Assembly (NCBI RefSeq): GCF_028657905.1
Contig: NZ_CP117781.1
Coordinates: 992,001 to 1,056,000 of the forward strand
From: Burkholderia sp. FERM BP-3421
GTDB lineage: Bacteria; Pseudomonadota; Gammaproteobacteria; Burkholderiales; Burkholderiaceae
Length of the DNA: 64,000 nt
Direction of reading: 5' to 3'
The position numbers were made by a program, and so were the translations under genes. Positions within the stretch are counted from its first letter, which is position 1. Every line of letters begins with the position of its first letter. The notes beneath the pieces are model-generated. The model made no database searches. It had not been told where the DNA came from and was given only the letters and a program-made list of their open reading frames with translations. Shown here in pieces: positions 43,751 to 53,603 of this stretch.

Positions 43751-44762
43751 ATCCATCCGACCCTCGGCATTCGGCGCGGTCGAGCGGCTGCTGTGCGCGG
43801 TCATCGTGCTGATGGCGCTCGGCCTCGCGCTCGCCTCGCCGGCGTTCCTCACGGTGTCGAACCTGTTCGACCTCCTGAACCAGAGCGCGGTCAACCTGAT
43901 CTTCGCGGCCGGCCTGCTGGTCGTGCTGATCGCGGGCGGCATCGACATCTCGTTCGCGGTCGGCGCATCGGTCGTCCAGTATCTGACCGCGCTGACCATG
44001 ATGCGGCTCGGCGGCGGCAACTGGGCGCTCGGTTTTGCCGCCGCGGCCGGCTACGGGGCGCTGCTCGGGGCGTTCAACGCCACGCTCGTGCAGCGCTTTC
44101 GCATCGTGTCGATCGTTGCGACGATCGCCACCTTCAACCTGTTCTTCGGCGGCCTGATGTTCGCGACGGGCGGTGTGTCGATCTACGATCTGCCGGACTG
44201 GTGGACCCGCCGCGTGTCGCTCGTGCGGGTCGAGACGGCGGGCGGCGTCGCCGACCTCGCGCTGCCGGCCGGCGTGATGGCCGTGGTGGTGGCCGCGACC
44301 TGGTTCCTGCTCGCGCGCACGACGACCGGCCGGCAGTTGTACGCGGCGGGCGATAACCCGGAGGCTGCGCGCCGCATCGGCATTCCGATCGGCGCGATGC
44401 ACTACATCGCGTACGGCTGGCTCGGGATGACGGCGGGCATCGCCGGATTGATGCAGGCGCACGACGTGCAGGAAGTGGTGCCCAACGCGCTCTACGGGCG
44501 CGAACTCGACGTGCTCGCGGCCGTGGTGCTCGGCGGCGCGCGGTTGGGCGGCGGGCGCGGCAGCGTGCCCGGCGCGGTGCTCGGGATCCTGCTGGTGTCG
44601 TTGACCGCGAACGGGCTCAACCTGCTCGGCATTTCGCCGTACGCCTTCAAGATGATTGTCGGCGCGATCATTCTCGCCGCGATCACGTTGTCCGGCGAGC
44701 GCGTCACCCGTCTGTTCGGCGCGCGTCGCGTCGTGTCGCCCCGTGCCGGAGGTCGGCCATGA
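43743..44762 (+). CDS. Sugar ABC transporter permease 1
   Basis: A 339-residue RbsC-type membrane protein with about eight to ten hydrophobic segments. VLIAGGIDISFAVGASV is the usual conserved start of the pore domain, and LDVLAAVVLGGARLGGGRGSVPG the EAA-like loop. Overlaps both neighbours. Confidence 0.92.
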   Translation: MRESIRPSAFGAVERLLCAVIVLMALGLALASPAFLTVSNLFDLLNQSAVNLIFAAGLLVVLIAGGIDISFAVGASVVQYLTALTMMRLGGGNWALGFAAAAGYGALLGAFNATLVQRFRIVSIVATIATFNLFFGGLMFATGGVSIYDLPDWWTRRVSLVRVETAGGVADLALPAGVMAVVVAATWFLLARTTTGRQLYAAGDNPEAARRIGIPIGAMHYIAYGWLGMTAGIAGLMQAHDVQEVVPNALYGRELDVLAAVVLGGARLGGGRGSVPGAVLGILLVSLTANGLNLLGISPYAFKMIVGAIILAAITLSGERVTRLFGARRVVSPRAGGRP

Positions 44763-45805
44763 ATTCCCGTTCTCCCCGGCGCGTCGTGCCGGCCGACGTG
44801 GCCGGCCTGCTCGGCTTCCTGGCGCTCGTCACCCTCGCGCTGGGCATGGCCTCGCCCCGCTTCCTGACGGGCGGCACCTTCGTGTCGATCGCCTTCCAGC
44901 TGCCGGAGCTGGGTTTGTTCGCGCTGGCGATGCTGCTGCCGTTGATGTCGGGCGGCATCAATCTCGCGGTGACGTTCACCGCGAACCTCGCCGGGCTCGC
45001 GATGGCGGCGGTGATCCAGGCGCACGGCGGCGCGGACGCGAGCCTCGGCGTGATCGTCGCGGGCGCCGCCGCCGCGCTGGCGACGGGCGCGGCGATCGGC
45101 TGGCTGATCGGCGCGATCATTGCCTGCACGGGCGCGAGCGCCATCCTGGTGTCGCTGTCCGCCATGATCTTCGTGCGCGGCCTCGGCGAATATCTGACCC
45201 GGGGCGGCGACATTTCCGGCTTTCCACCCGCCGTACGCGCGCTCGGCAACGGGATCTGGCTCGGCATTCCCGCGCCGTTGTGGGTCTTCGCGGGCTGCGC
45301 GCTGCTGATGCATGTCGTGCTTGCATACACGCGGCTGGGTTTCGTCACACGCATGATCGGTTCGAATCTCGAAGCGACCCGCTATTCCGGCATCGCGACG
45401 GCGCGCTCGCTCGCGCGCGTCTACATGCTGTCGGGGCTCATGTGCGGCGTGGCCGGCATCGTCATGCTGGCCCGTTTCAATTCGGTGCGGGTCGGGCATG
45501 GCGAGGCGCTGCTGCTGATCGCCGTGCTTGCCTGCTTTCTCGGTCGCGTCGATCCGTTCGGCGGTTTCGGCCGGGTTGCGCCGGTGGTGGTGGCGCTCGT
45601 GATCCTGCAGGTGATGGCCTCGGGGCTCAACCTGCTCGGCGCGAGCCAGCATCTCGCGACCGCGCTGTGGGGCGCGTTCCTGCTCGCGGTGATGGCGGCC
45701 CGCTGGGGCTGGACCCGGATCGCGCCGCGGCTGTTCGCGCGGATTCATATCGCGGGGCGCGCGACGGGCGGCCCCGGATCTCGTCAACGAAGGGGGAGCG
45801 AATGA
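44759..45805 (+). CDS. Sugar ABC transporter permease 2
   Basis: A 348-residue RbsC-type permease. PLMSGGINLAVTFTANL and IVMLARFNSVRVGHGEALLL are recognisable; the EAA-like loop is less conserved than in permease 1. ATG overlaps the previous stop. The two permeases probably form a heterodimer. Confidence 0.9.
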   Translation: MNSRSPRRVVPADVAGLLGFLALVTLALGMASPRFLTGGTFVSIAFQLPELGLFALAMLLPLMSGGINLAVTFTANLAGLAMAAVIQAHGGADASLGVIVAGAAAALATGAAIGWLIGAIIACTGASAILVSLSAMIFVRGLGEYLTRGGDISGFPPAVRALGNGIWLGIPAPLWVFAGCALLMHVVLAYTRLGFVTRMIGSNLEATRYSGIATARSLARVYMLSGLMCGVAGIVMLARFNSVRVGHGEALLLIAVLACFLGRVDPFGGFGRVAPVVVALVILQVMASGLNLLGASQHLATALWGAFLLAVMAARWGWTRIAPRLFARIHIAGRATGGPGSRQRRGSE

Positions 45806-46696
45806 ACAAGCTGGGCGTACATGCGTTGGTGTGGGAGGCCGACTGGTCGCGTGAGGCCTGCGCGCGGGCGATCGCGCGGACGGCCGAGACCGGCTTCGAT
45901 TTCATCGAGGTGCCGGCGCTCGACCCGGCATCGATCGATGTCGCGTTCACCCGGCGCGAACTCGAACGCAACGGCCTGGGCGTGACGTTTTCGCTCGGGC
46001 TCGACGCGGAGTCCGACATCGCGAGCGGCGACCCGGCGAAGGCCGCGCGCGGCCTGCGCAAGCTGGAAGATGCGTTGCGCGTCGCGCGCGACTGCGGCGC
46101 GACGCATCTCTGTGGCATCCTCTACTCGGCATTTCAAAAATATGCGGTCCCGGCGACGCCGGAAGGTATCGCGATGTCGGTCGATGTGCTCGCCCGGGTC
46201 GCGGAGCAGGCCGAGGCGAGCGGCATCACGCTCGGCCTGGAGGTGGTCAACCGTTATGAATCGAACGTGCTGAATACGGCGTCGCAGGGCGTCGAGCTGT
46301 GCCGGCGGATTGACCGGCGCATGGTGAAAGTGCATCTGGATACCTATCACATGAATATCGAGGAATCCGACGCGGCGGCCGCGGTCCGCGAGACCGGCGC
46401 GTATCTCGGCTATGTCCACGTCGGCGATTCGCATCGCGGCTACCTGGGCTCGGGCAGCATCGATTTCACGGCAATTTTTTCGCGCGCTCGCGGCAACCGG
46501 GTACGCGGGGCCGATCGCGTTCGAGAGTTTCTCGTCGCGCGTGGTCGGGCAGCCGCTCGAAGGGATCCTCGCGATCTGGCGCAACCTGTGGGAAGACAGC
46601 GGCGATCTGGCCGCCCACGCGCTCGCGTATATGCGCGTGCAGCTGAAGGCGGCGCGGGAAGTCCTGAAGCAGGCCGAGCGGAGTCAATTGTCATGA
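45802..46696 (+). pseudogene. D-tagatose 3-epimerase-family sugar epimerase, frame broken in a T-run
   Basis: The protein belongs to the D-tagatose/D-psicose 3-epimerase family (TIM barrel, metal-dependent). Metal and catalytic residues are seen in LGLEVVNRYES (Glu), KVHLDTYHMNIEE (Asp, Glu), YVHVGDSHRG (His) and, after the break, AFESF (Glu). Up to GSIDFTAIF the frame is that of the start at 45802; the continuation RALAATGYAGPIAFESF to KQAERSQLS is one frame away. Six Ts at 46475-46480 would be five in an intact gene. Start overlaps the permease stop (ATGA) with AGGGGGAG before it. A real lesion or a sequencing error; it would interconvert ketoses imported by the ABC system. Confidence 0.88.
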
Positions 46697-47362
46697 GCGG
46701 GATGGCAACGAAGGCAAGCGCCGTGGACGCCGACACCCTGCTCGCCGCGCTGCGCGACACGCAACACGCGCCGCGCCGCGTGATCGCGATTGCCGGGCCG
46801 CCCGGCTCGGGCAAGAGCACCTTCGCCGCCCACCTGTGCGATGCCCTCAACGCGACCACCCCCGGGCGTCGCGGCGGTACTCGCGATGGACGGCTTTCAT
46901 TTCGACGACCGCGTGCTGAACGCGCGCGGCCAGCGCGCGCGCAAGGGTGCGCCGTTCACCTTCGACGTCGACGGGCTCGCCGCGCTGCTCGCGCGGCTGC
47001 GTGCGGACGACGGCAAGGCGATCGCGGTGCCGGTATTCGACCGCACGCTGGAAATCGCGCGCGCGGGCGCGGAGATCGTGCCTGCATCGGCGCGGCTCGT
47101 GTTCGTCGAGGGCAATTATCTGCTGCTCGACGATCCCGACTGGGCGGTGCTGCGGCCGCTGTTCGACGCGACGGTGATGCTGGCCGTGCCGCGCCCGGTG
47201 CTGGTCGAGCGGCTCGCCGCGCGCTGGCGCGGGTATGGGATGGATGACGCGGCGATCCGCGCGAAGCTCGACGACAACGATCTTCCGAATGTCGATCTCG
47301 TGCAGGCGCACAGCGTGGCGGCGGACTTCGTGGTGGAAAACGGCGCGGCGCAGACGGAGTGA
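46693..47362 (+). pseudogene. P-loop sugar/nucleoside kinase (FrcK/uridine-kinase-like), frame broken in a C-run
   Basis: The N-terminal part from 46693 carries Walker A (GPPGSGKSTFAAHL) in VIAIAGPPGSGK and runs to DALNATTP; the remainder (GVAAVLAMDGFHFDDRVL to VVENGAAQTE) is in another frame. Five Cs at 46859-46863 would be four in an intact gene. The MDGFHFDD and VFVEGNYLLLDDPDW motifs are those of the nucleoside/nucleotide kinase family related to pantothenate kinase and to FrcK, which accompanies fructose ABC transporters. It probably phosphorylates the epimerised sugar. Its ATG overlaps the epimerase stop. Confidence 0.85.
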
Positions 47363-47454
47363 CCGGCGTCACGTTGCCTGCCTCCGGAGTCGGATTCCCC
47401 TGACGATAAGCATCGTAGGCGCAGACCGGGCACCCGCACCGGCCCGCCCGCCCC

Positions 47455-48333
47455 CTACGAAAACACCACCGTCCGATCCCCGTTGAGAAACACGCGCCGC
47501 TCGATGAACGCCTTGACCGCGCGCGCGAGCGTGATGCACTCCACGTCGCGCCCGGCCGCGAGCAGCTGTTCCGGCCGATAGGCATGGTCGACCCGCTCGA
47601 CCACCTGCTCGATGATCGGCCCTTCGTCGAGATCGTCGGTGACGAAATGCGCGGTCGCGCCGATCAGCTTCACGCCGCGCGTATGCGCCTGATGGTAGGG
47701 CTTCGCCCCCTTGAAGCCGGGCAGGAACGAATGATGGATGTTGATCGCTCGGTTTCCGAGCCGCGCGCTGGTTTCCGGCGACAGCACCTGCATGTAGCGC
47801 GCGAGGATCACCAGCTCCGCGCCGCTCGTCTCGAACAGGTCGAGCCACTGTGCTTCCTGCTGCGCCTTGGTGTCCGCCGTGATGGGGAAATGCCGGAACG
47901 GCAGGCCGTGCTGCGCGGCCAGCGGCGCGAGGTCGGGATGATTCGACGCGATCCCGATGATGTCCATCTTCAGTTCGCCCATCTTCCAGCGGAACAGCAG
48001 GTCCGCGAGGCAATGCTCGAGCTTCGACACCAGGATCAGCACCTTCGGGCGCGCGCTCGCGTCGTGGATCGCCCATTGCATGTCGAAGCCGGCCGCGATC
48101 GGCGCGAACTCGCGGCGCAGCGCGTCGAGATCCGGCGGCGCGGTTGCGTCATCCGTCGGATGAAACCCGCAGCGCACGAAGAAGCGCTGGCTCAGATCGT
48201 CGTCGAATACGCTCAGCTCGTCGATATAGCAGCGGCGCCGGTCGAGGAAGCCGACCACCGCCGCCACCTGGCCGGCGGCGCTCGGGCAGGACAGGGTCAG
48301 CACGAACGAAGGGGGGCGGGATGGGGCGGTCAT
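47455..48333 (-). CDS. purU: Formyltetrahydrofolate deformylase
   Basis: A 292-residue PurU: an N-terminal ACT domain (FVLTLSCPSAAGQVAAVVGF) and a C-terminal formyltransferase-like domain with the catalytic AINIHHSFLPGFKGAKPYHQA and THFVTDDLDEGPII type segments (here ATAHFVTDDLDEGP). It releases formate from 10-formyl-tetrahydrofolate. In pseudomonads a purU copy is part of the sarcosine/betaine regulon; here it lies between the sugar operon and the choline sulfate genes. ATG follows GAGGAA. Confidence 0.93.
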   Translation of the reverse strand: MTAPSRPPSFVLTLSCPSAAGQVAAVVGFLDRRRCYIDELSVFDDDLSQRFFVRCGFHPTDDATAPPDLDALRREFAPIAAGFDMQWAIHDASARPKVLILVSKLEHCLADLLFRWKMGELKMDIIGIASNHPDLAPLAAQHGLPFRHFPITADTKAQQEAQWLDLFETSGAELVILARYMQVLSPETSARLGNRAINIHHSFLPGFKGAKPYHQAHTRGVKLIGATAHFVTDDLDEGPIIEQVVERVDHAYRPEQLLAAGRDVECITLARAVKAFIERRVFLNGDRTVVFS

Positions 48334-48454
48334 GCGTTCCTCGGTTCTCGTTGAGCGGGACGCGCCCGGCGCGGGCCGGATGCGTGGCTCAAGTAGAGCA
48401 GGGCCGCGCCCCGCGCGGATAGAACCGGAACGCCGTGCCGCTGGTATCGGCGCG

Positions 48455-49372
48455 TCAGGCCGGCAGCGCCGCCGCGCACGCGTCGAGCAGCCAGCGGCGG
48501 AACAGCGGCACCGCCGGCGCTTCCGGGCGCGCGGGCGGCCGCACGAGGAAGTAGCCGCGCGGCGTGACGACCGGCGTGTCGATCAGCCGCACCAACTGGC
48601 CGCTCTCGATCAGCGCGTCGACGAGCGGCGCCCAGCCGAGCGCGACGCCCTGGTGCATCAGCGCCGCGTGGATCACGAGCGCGTAGCTGTTGAAGGTGAG
48701 CCCGTGCGTGCCGTGCGGCGCATCGAGGTCATGCGCGCCGAACCAGTCGCGCCATGCGAGCCAGCGCTCCGGGTCGGTCGGCTGCACGTGCAGCAGGGGC
48801 AGGGGCAGCAGGTCGGCCGGGCGCGCGACGGCCGCGGCGTGCGCGGCGCGGAACGCGGGCGAGCAGACGGGCGTGACCGCTTCCGGGAACAGCCGCGTCG
48901 ACGTGCAGGACGGCCATGCGCCGTCGCCGAACAGGATCGCGACGTCGGCCTGCTCGCGCCGCGGATCGAGCGCCTGCGAGGTGACCACGCGCACGTCCAC
49001 GTCGGGCATCGCGCGCTTCAATTCGGCCAGGCGCGGCATCAGCCAGTAGGTGGCGAAGCCGAAATCGGTGACGAGGGTCAGCGCGCCGCGCGCGCGGCGC
49101 GCGCGAATGTCGGCGCTCGCGACGCGCAGCGCGTCGAGGCTGTGGCGCACCGCCTCGAACAGCCGCGCGCCGTCCTCGGTCAGCGTCACGCCGCGATGGC
49201 CGCGCGCGAACAGCGGCGCGCCCAGATCGGTTTCCAGCTGCACGACGCGCTGGCTGACGGCCGGTTGCGTCGCGCCCAGCTCGCGTGCGGCGGCCGTGAA
49301 GCTCGCGAGGCGCGCGGCCGATTCGAATGCCGACAGCGCCTGCAGCGGCGGCAGCGGGTCTGGTCTCGTCAT
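48455..49372 (-). CDS. LysR-type regulator of choline sulfate use
   Basis: A 305-residue LysR protein. Its N-terminal PLQALSAFESAARLASFTAA with TQPAVSQRVVQLE places it with GcvA-like regulators and with the choline-sulfate utilisation regulators that are regularly found opposite betC. ATG at 49372 with GAGGTG just upstream is preferred to the in-frame ATG at 49393. It is divergent from betC across 133 bases and should control betC and choX. Confidence 0.87.
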   Translation of the reverse strand: MTRPDPLPPLQALSAFESAARLASFTAAARELGATQPAVSQRVVQLETDLGAPLFARGHRGVTLTEDGARLFEAVRHSLDALRVASADIRARRARGALTLVTDFGFATYWLMPRLAELKRAMPDVDVRVVTSQALDPRREQADVAILFGDGAWPSCTSTRLFPEAVTPVCSPAFRAAHAAAVARPADLLPLPLLHVQPTDPERWLAWRDWFGAHDLDAPHGTHGLTFNSYALVIHAALMHQGVALGWAPLVDALIESGQLVRLIDTPVVTPRGYFLVRPPARPEAPAVPLFRRWLLDACAAALPA

Positions 49373-49505
49373 AAGCACCTCTAATGGGCTCATAAGAATC
49401 GGGCGTCTTCACGGCGCGCCGCCGGGCGCTCATAGTGGATTCACCCCGACAGGCCGCGCGGCCGACGCCGCAAGGCTCCGACGATTCTAATCCACGGTGC
49501 GCGCG

Positions 49506-51065
49506 ATGCTTCATACAAAGCGGAATATCCTTATCCTCATGGCGGATCAGCTGACGCCGTTCGCGCTGCGCGCGTACGGTCACCCGCTGGTGCGCACGCC
49601 GCATCTCGACCGGCTGGCCGCCGAGGGCGTGGTGTTCGATTCGGCCTACTGCGCGAGCCCGCTGTGCGCGCCGTCGCGCTTCTCGCTGATGACGGGCAAG
49701 CTGCCCGCCGCGATCGGCGCCTACGACAACGCGGCCGAACTGCCCGCGCAGACGCTGACCTTCGCGCACTACCTGCGCGCGGCCGGCTACCGCACGGTGC
49801 TCGCGGGCAAGATGCATTTCTGCGGGCCGGACCAGCTGCACGGCTTCGAGGAGCGGCTCACCACCGACATCTACCCGGCCGATTTCGGCTGGGTGCCCGA
49901 CTGGAGCCGGCCGGACGAGCGGCCGAGTTGGTATCACAACATGTCGTCGGTGCGCGAGGCCGGGCCGTGCGTGCGCACGAACCAGCTCGATTTCGACGAC
50001 GAGGTCACCTTCGCCGCGCGCCAGAAGCTCTACGACATCGCGCGCGAGCGGGCGGCCGGCCGCGACGCGCGGCCGTTCTGCCTCGTCGTGTCGCTGACCC
50101 ATCCGCACGATCCGTATGCGATCGGTCGCGACTATTGGGATCTCTATCAGCACGAGGACATCGATCTGCCCGCGGTGGGCCGCGGCGAGGTCGCCGACGA
50201 TCCGCACTCGCGCCGCCTGCGCGCGGTGTGCGCGAACGACGCCGCGCCGCCGTCCGAGGCCGAGGTCCGGCGCGCGCGGCACGCCTATTACGGCGCGACC
50301 TCCTATGTCGACGCGCAGTTCGGCGCCGTGCTCGCGGCGCTGGAGGAAAGCGGCTTCGCGAGCGATACGACGATCGTCGTCACGTCCGACCACGGCGACA
50401 TGCTGGGTGAGCGCGGCCTCTGGTACAAGATGACGTTCTTCGAGGGCGGCTGCCGCGTGCCGCTGATCGTGCACGCGCCCGGCTGCTTCGCGCCCGCGCG
50501 GGTCGCGGCGTCGGTGTCGCACGTCGACCTGCTGCCGACGCTCGTCGAACTGGCGACGGGCGCGCCGCCGGCCGCGTGGCCGGATCCGGTCGACGGCCGC
50601 AGCCTGCTGCCGCACCTGACGGGCGGCGCGGGCCATGACGAGGCGTTCGGCGAGTATCTGGCCGAGGGGGCCGTCGCGCCGCTCGTGATGATCCGGCGCG
50701 GCCGCTACAAGTACGTGCATTCGCCCGTCGATCCCGATCAACTGTACGACCTGCGCGACGATCCGCGCGAGCGCGTCAATCTGGCCGGTGATCCGGGCGC
50801 GGCGGCGACGCTCGCTGCGTTTCGCACCGAGGCGGCGCTGCGCTGGGATCTGGCCGCGCTGGGCGAAGCGGTGCGCGCGAGCCAGCGGCGGCGGCGTTTC
50901 CATTTCCAGGCGAGCAGCCAGGGCCAGGTGCGCGCGTGGGACTGGCAGCCGTTCCAGGACGCGAGCCGCCGCTACATGCGCAACCATCTCGCGCTCGACG
51001 ACGTCGAGGCGATGGCGCGCTTTCCACGCGTGACGACGCGGGCCGATGGGGGAGGCGAATCATGA
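49506..51065 (+). CDS. betC: Choline-sulfatase
   Basis: A 519-residue arylsulfatase-fold enzyme that splits choline-O-sulfate into choline and sulfate. The nucleophile Cys54, which must be converted to formylglycine, lies in SPLCAPSRFSLMTGKLP; metal ligands are in ILILMADQLTPF and VVTSDHGDMLGERGLWYK. A choline-sulfatase-type C-terminal segment (HFQASSQGQVRAWDW and RNHLALDDVE) confirms the subfamily. An alternative GTG start lies nine bases upstream. The choline formed feeds BetA and BetB. Confidence 0.95.
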   Translation: MLHTKRNILILMADQLTPFALRAYGHPLVRTPHLDRLAAEGVVFDSAYCASPLCAPSRFSLMTGKLPAAIGAYDNAAELPAQTLTFAHYLRAAGYRTVLAGKMHFCGPDQLHGFEERLTTDIYPADFGWVPDWSRPDERPSWYHNMSSVREAGPCVRTNQLDFDDEVTFAARQKLYDIARERAAGRDARPFCLVVSLTHPHDPYAIGRDYWDLYQHEDIDLPAVGRGEVADDPHSRRLRAVCANDAAPPSEAEVRRARHAYYGATSYVDAQFGAVLAALEESGFASDTTIVVTSDHGDMLGERGLWYKMTFFEGGCRVPLIVHAPGCFAPARVAASVSHVDLLPTLVELATGAPPAAWPDPVDGRSLLPHLTGGAGHDEAFGEYLAEGAVAPLVMIRRGRYKYVHSPVDPDQLYDLRDDPRERVNLAGDPGAAATLAAFRTEAALRWDLAALGEAVRASQRRRRFHFQASSQGQVRAWDWQPFQDASRRYMRNHLALDDVEAMARFPRVTTRADGGGES

Positions 51066-52036
51066 AACGCATCGAGCGGATGAAGCGGGGCCCGCGCCTC
51101 GCGCGGTTCCTGGCGGGCGCGGCGCTCGCGGCCGGCGCGCTCGGCGGCGCGTGGGCCGGCGAGCCGGCCGTGTGCGGCGCGGTGCGGATGGCCGCGCCGG
51201 GCTGGACCGACATCGAGGCGACCAACGCGCTCGCGGGCGTCGTGCTGAAGGCGCTCGGCTATCGCCAGAGCGTCTCGAACCTGTCGGTGCCGATCACCTA
51301 TCAAGGTCTGAAGAAAGGGCAGATCGACGTGTTCCTCGGCAACTGGATGCCGGCGCAGGCGCCGCTCGTGAAACCGTTCGTCGACGCGCGCGCGATCGAC
51401 GTGCTCGGCGCGAACCTGAGCGGCGCGAAATTCACGCTGGCCGTGCCGGACTATGTGGCGGCGGCCGGCGTGCGGCAATTCGCGGATCTCGCGCGGCAGG
51501 CGGACCGGTTCGGCGCGCGGATCTACGGCATCGAGCCCGGCGCGCCCGCGAACCAGAGCATCCGGCGCATGCTCGACGATCACGCGCTCGGCCCCGCGCG
51601 CTGGTCGCTCGTCGAATCGAGCGAAACCGGCATGCTGACGCAGGTCGAGCGCGCGGTGCGCGCGCATGAGTGGATCGTGTTCCTCGCCTGGGAGCCTCAT
51701 CTGATGAATACACGTTTCCACCTCGTGTATCTCGCGGGCGGCGATGCGTACTTCGGTCCCGACTACGGCAGCGCGACCGTCAACACGGTGACCCGCGCGG
51801 GCTTTGCCGCCGACTGTCCGAATCTCGCCCGCCTGTTCCGCCAGATGCGCTTCGGCGTCGATCTGGAAAACCGCCTGATCGCGCGCCTCCTGGACCCGCA
51901 TCAGCCCGCCGAGGCCGCCGCGCGGCAGGCGCTGCGCGACGAGCCGGCGCGCGTCGCCGCATGGCTCGACGGCGTGACCACGGCGAACGGCGCGCCGGGC
52001 CTGCCCGCGGTGCGCGCGGCGCTGGCCGGGCCGTGA
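51062..52036 (+). CDS. choX: Choline-binding periplasmic protein
   Basis: A 324-residue ABC-type choline-binding protein. A signal peptide with an RR/hydrophobic start ends near AWAG; the cage-type residues lie in MAAPGWTDIEATN, LGNWMPAQ and WEPHLMNTRFHLVYL, and a conserved Asp in YFGPDYGSATVN. Its ATG overlaps the betC stop (ATGA). No permease or ATPase genes follow, so it depends on a transporter from elsewhere. Confidence 0.9.
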   Translation: MKRIERMKRGPRLARFLAGAALAAGALGGAWAGEPAVCGAVRMAAPGWTDIEATNALAGVVLKALGYRQSVSNLSVPITYQGLKKGQIDVFLGNWMPAQAPLVKPFVDARAIDVLGANLSGAKFTLAVPDYVAAAGVRQFADLARQADRFGARIYGIEPGAPANQSIRRMLDDHALGPARWSLVESSETGMLTQVERAVRAHEWIVFLAWEPHLMNTRFHLVYLAGGDAYFGPDYGSATVNTVTRAGFAADCPNLARLFRQMRFGVDLENRLIARLLDPHQPAEAAARQALRDEPARVAAWLDGVTTANGAPGLPAVRAALAGP

Positions 52037-52247
52037 CGCAGCCTGCCCGGGTCGTCTGCTGACCATTCGATGTCGCCTGGAGACGGGTAGCGCGAAATAT
52101 GGGTTTGTACTTTTTGGCGAGCGGCGGTTGATTGTGCACAAGGCGCGCAACGATCGCCGCGCGTGGAACAGACAGACAGGCAGGCGGCGCGGATCCGCGT
52201 GGCGCGTGGAGTCCGCTTTCCAATCAGCGGGCAGGGAGGGTGTGGAC

Positions 52248-53390
52248 ATGAACAAGACGAAGCGCGTCGCGTGGCGCGCAGTGGCGCTCGTACTCGCGGG
52301 CGTGCCGGTCGCCGGTTACGCGCAGAGCAGCGTCACGCTGTACGGCATTCTCGACGCCGGGGTGACCTATGTGAGCAACTCGGGAGGCGGGCGCGTCGTG
52401 AAGTTCGACGACGGCGTGTCCTACGGCAACCGGATCGGCTTCAAGGGCGTCGAGGAACTGGGCGGCGGGCTGAAGGCGGTCTTCGTGCTCGAAAGCGGGT
52501 TCCGGCTCGGCAATGGCAACCTGGGCTTCGGCGGCGCGGAATTCGGCCGGCAGGCCTATGTCGGCTTGCAGAACGACTGGGGCACGCTGTCGCTCGGCAA
52601 CCAGCTCGACATGACCAACGAAATGGTCTACACGACCAATATCTCGGCGTGGGGAAGCGGCTACGCGATCCACCAGGGCGACTTCGACCGCTTCAACGGC
52701 GACCGCCTGCCCAATTCGGTGAAATTCCTGTCGAACACGTTCGGCGGCTTCAAGTTCGGCGGCATGTATTCGTTCGGCAACGTGGCGGGCGATTTCCATC
52801 GCAACAGCGCCTACAGCCTCGGCGCGAACTTCACGCAGGGCGATTTCATGATCGGCGCGGCCTATACGCGCCTCAACAACCCGAACGGGATCTACGCGTT
52901 CGACCCGTACGCGATGATCGGCACCCACACCTTCCTCGGCCAGCCGACCGTGAGCGTCAATCCGGCCACGGGCCAGGTCACCGACCTGTACGCGAACACG
53001 CCGATGAACGTCGACAGCCAGGGCACCTTCGGCGTCGGGTCGAGCTATGCGCTCGGCAAGCTCACGCTGATGGGCAACTTCACCTATACGACGATCAAGG
53101 GCTTCGGCCAGTCGTCGCACATGCAGGTGTACGAAGGCGGCGGCAGTTACCAGTTCACCCCGGCGCTGAGCTTCATCGCCGGCTACCAGCACACGCGCTT
53201 CGAGGGCAATCACTGGAACCAGGGCTCGGCGGGCGTGCATTATCTGCTGTCGAAGCGCACCGACGTCTATTTGTCCGGCGATTACCTGCGCGCGTCGAAC
53301 GGCGTGGACGCCGTGATCGGCTACAGCTTCACGCCGTCGACCACGCAGACCCAGGCGGACGTGCGGATCGGCATGCGCCATTCGTTCTGA
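52248..53390 (+). CDS. Gram-negative outer-membrane porin (choline sulfate locus)
   Basis: A 380-residue porin. Signal peptide to GYAQS, then SVTLYGILDAGVTYVSNSGG, the KGVEELGGGLKAVFVLESGF hairpin and the C-terminal VRIGMRHSF ending in Phe. ATG at 52248 follows GGGAGGG. The gap of 211 bases to choX could hold its own promoter. It may admit choline derivatives, by position only. Confidence 0.93.
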   Translation: MNKTKRVAWRAVALVLAGVPVAGYAQSSVTLYGILDAGVTYVSNSGGGRVVKFDDGVSYGNRIGFKGVEELGGGLKAVFVLESGFRLGNGNLGFGGAEFGRQAYVGLQNDWGTLSLGNQLDMTNEMVYTTNISAWGSGYAIHQGDFDRFNGDRLPNSVKFLSNTFGGFKFGGMYSFGNVAGDFHRNSAYSLGANFTQGDFMIGAAYTRLNNPNGIYAFDPYAMIGTHTFLGQPTVSVNPATGQVTDLYANTPMNVDSQGTFGVGSSYALGKLTLMGNFTYTTIKGFGQSSHMQVYEGGGSYQFTPALSFIAGYQHTRFEGNHWNQGSAGVHYLLSKRTDVYLSGDYLRASNGVDAVIGYSFTPSTTQTQADVRIGMRHSF

Positions 53391-53552
53391 GCGGGCGCGG
53401 CGGCGCGCGCGTCGTGAGTCATGCGCGTCGCGGAAGGATGGCGTTGCATGCTGTCCGGGAAGCGGCGAAACCCTGGCGCCGATCGTCGGTATTGGTGCCG
53501 GGCATGCTCCGGCGGGCGTCGCGCCCGCGCGTGATCCGATCGGCGGGCGTAC

Positions 53553-53578
53553 GGCGGGCGCGCCACCGCGCGCCCGCC
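53553..53578. terminator. Strong hairpin between convergent porin and peptidase genes
   Basis: A perfect 11-bp stem GGCGGGCGCGC / GCGCGCCCGCC with the loop CACC sits between the two convergent stops. It could serve both; there is no T-run. Confidence 0.5.
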
Positions 53579-53603
53579 TGTCGTCAAGCCAGCGCCGCGC
53601 CGC

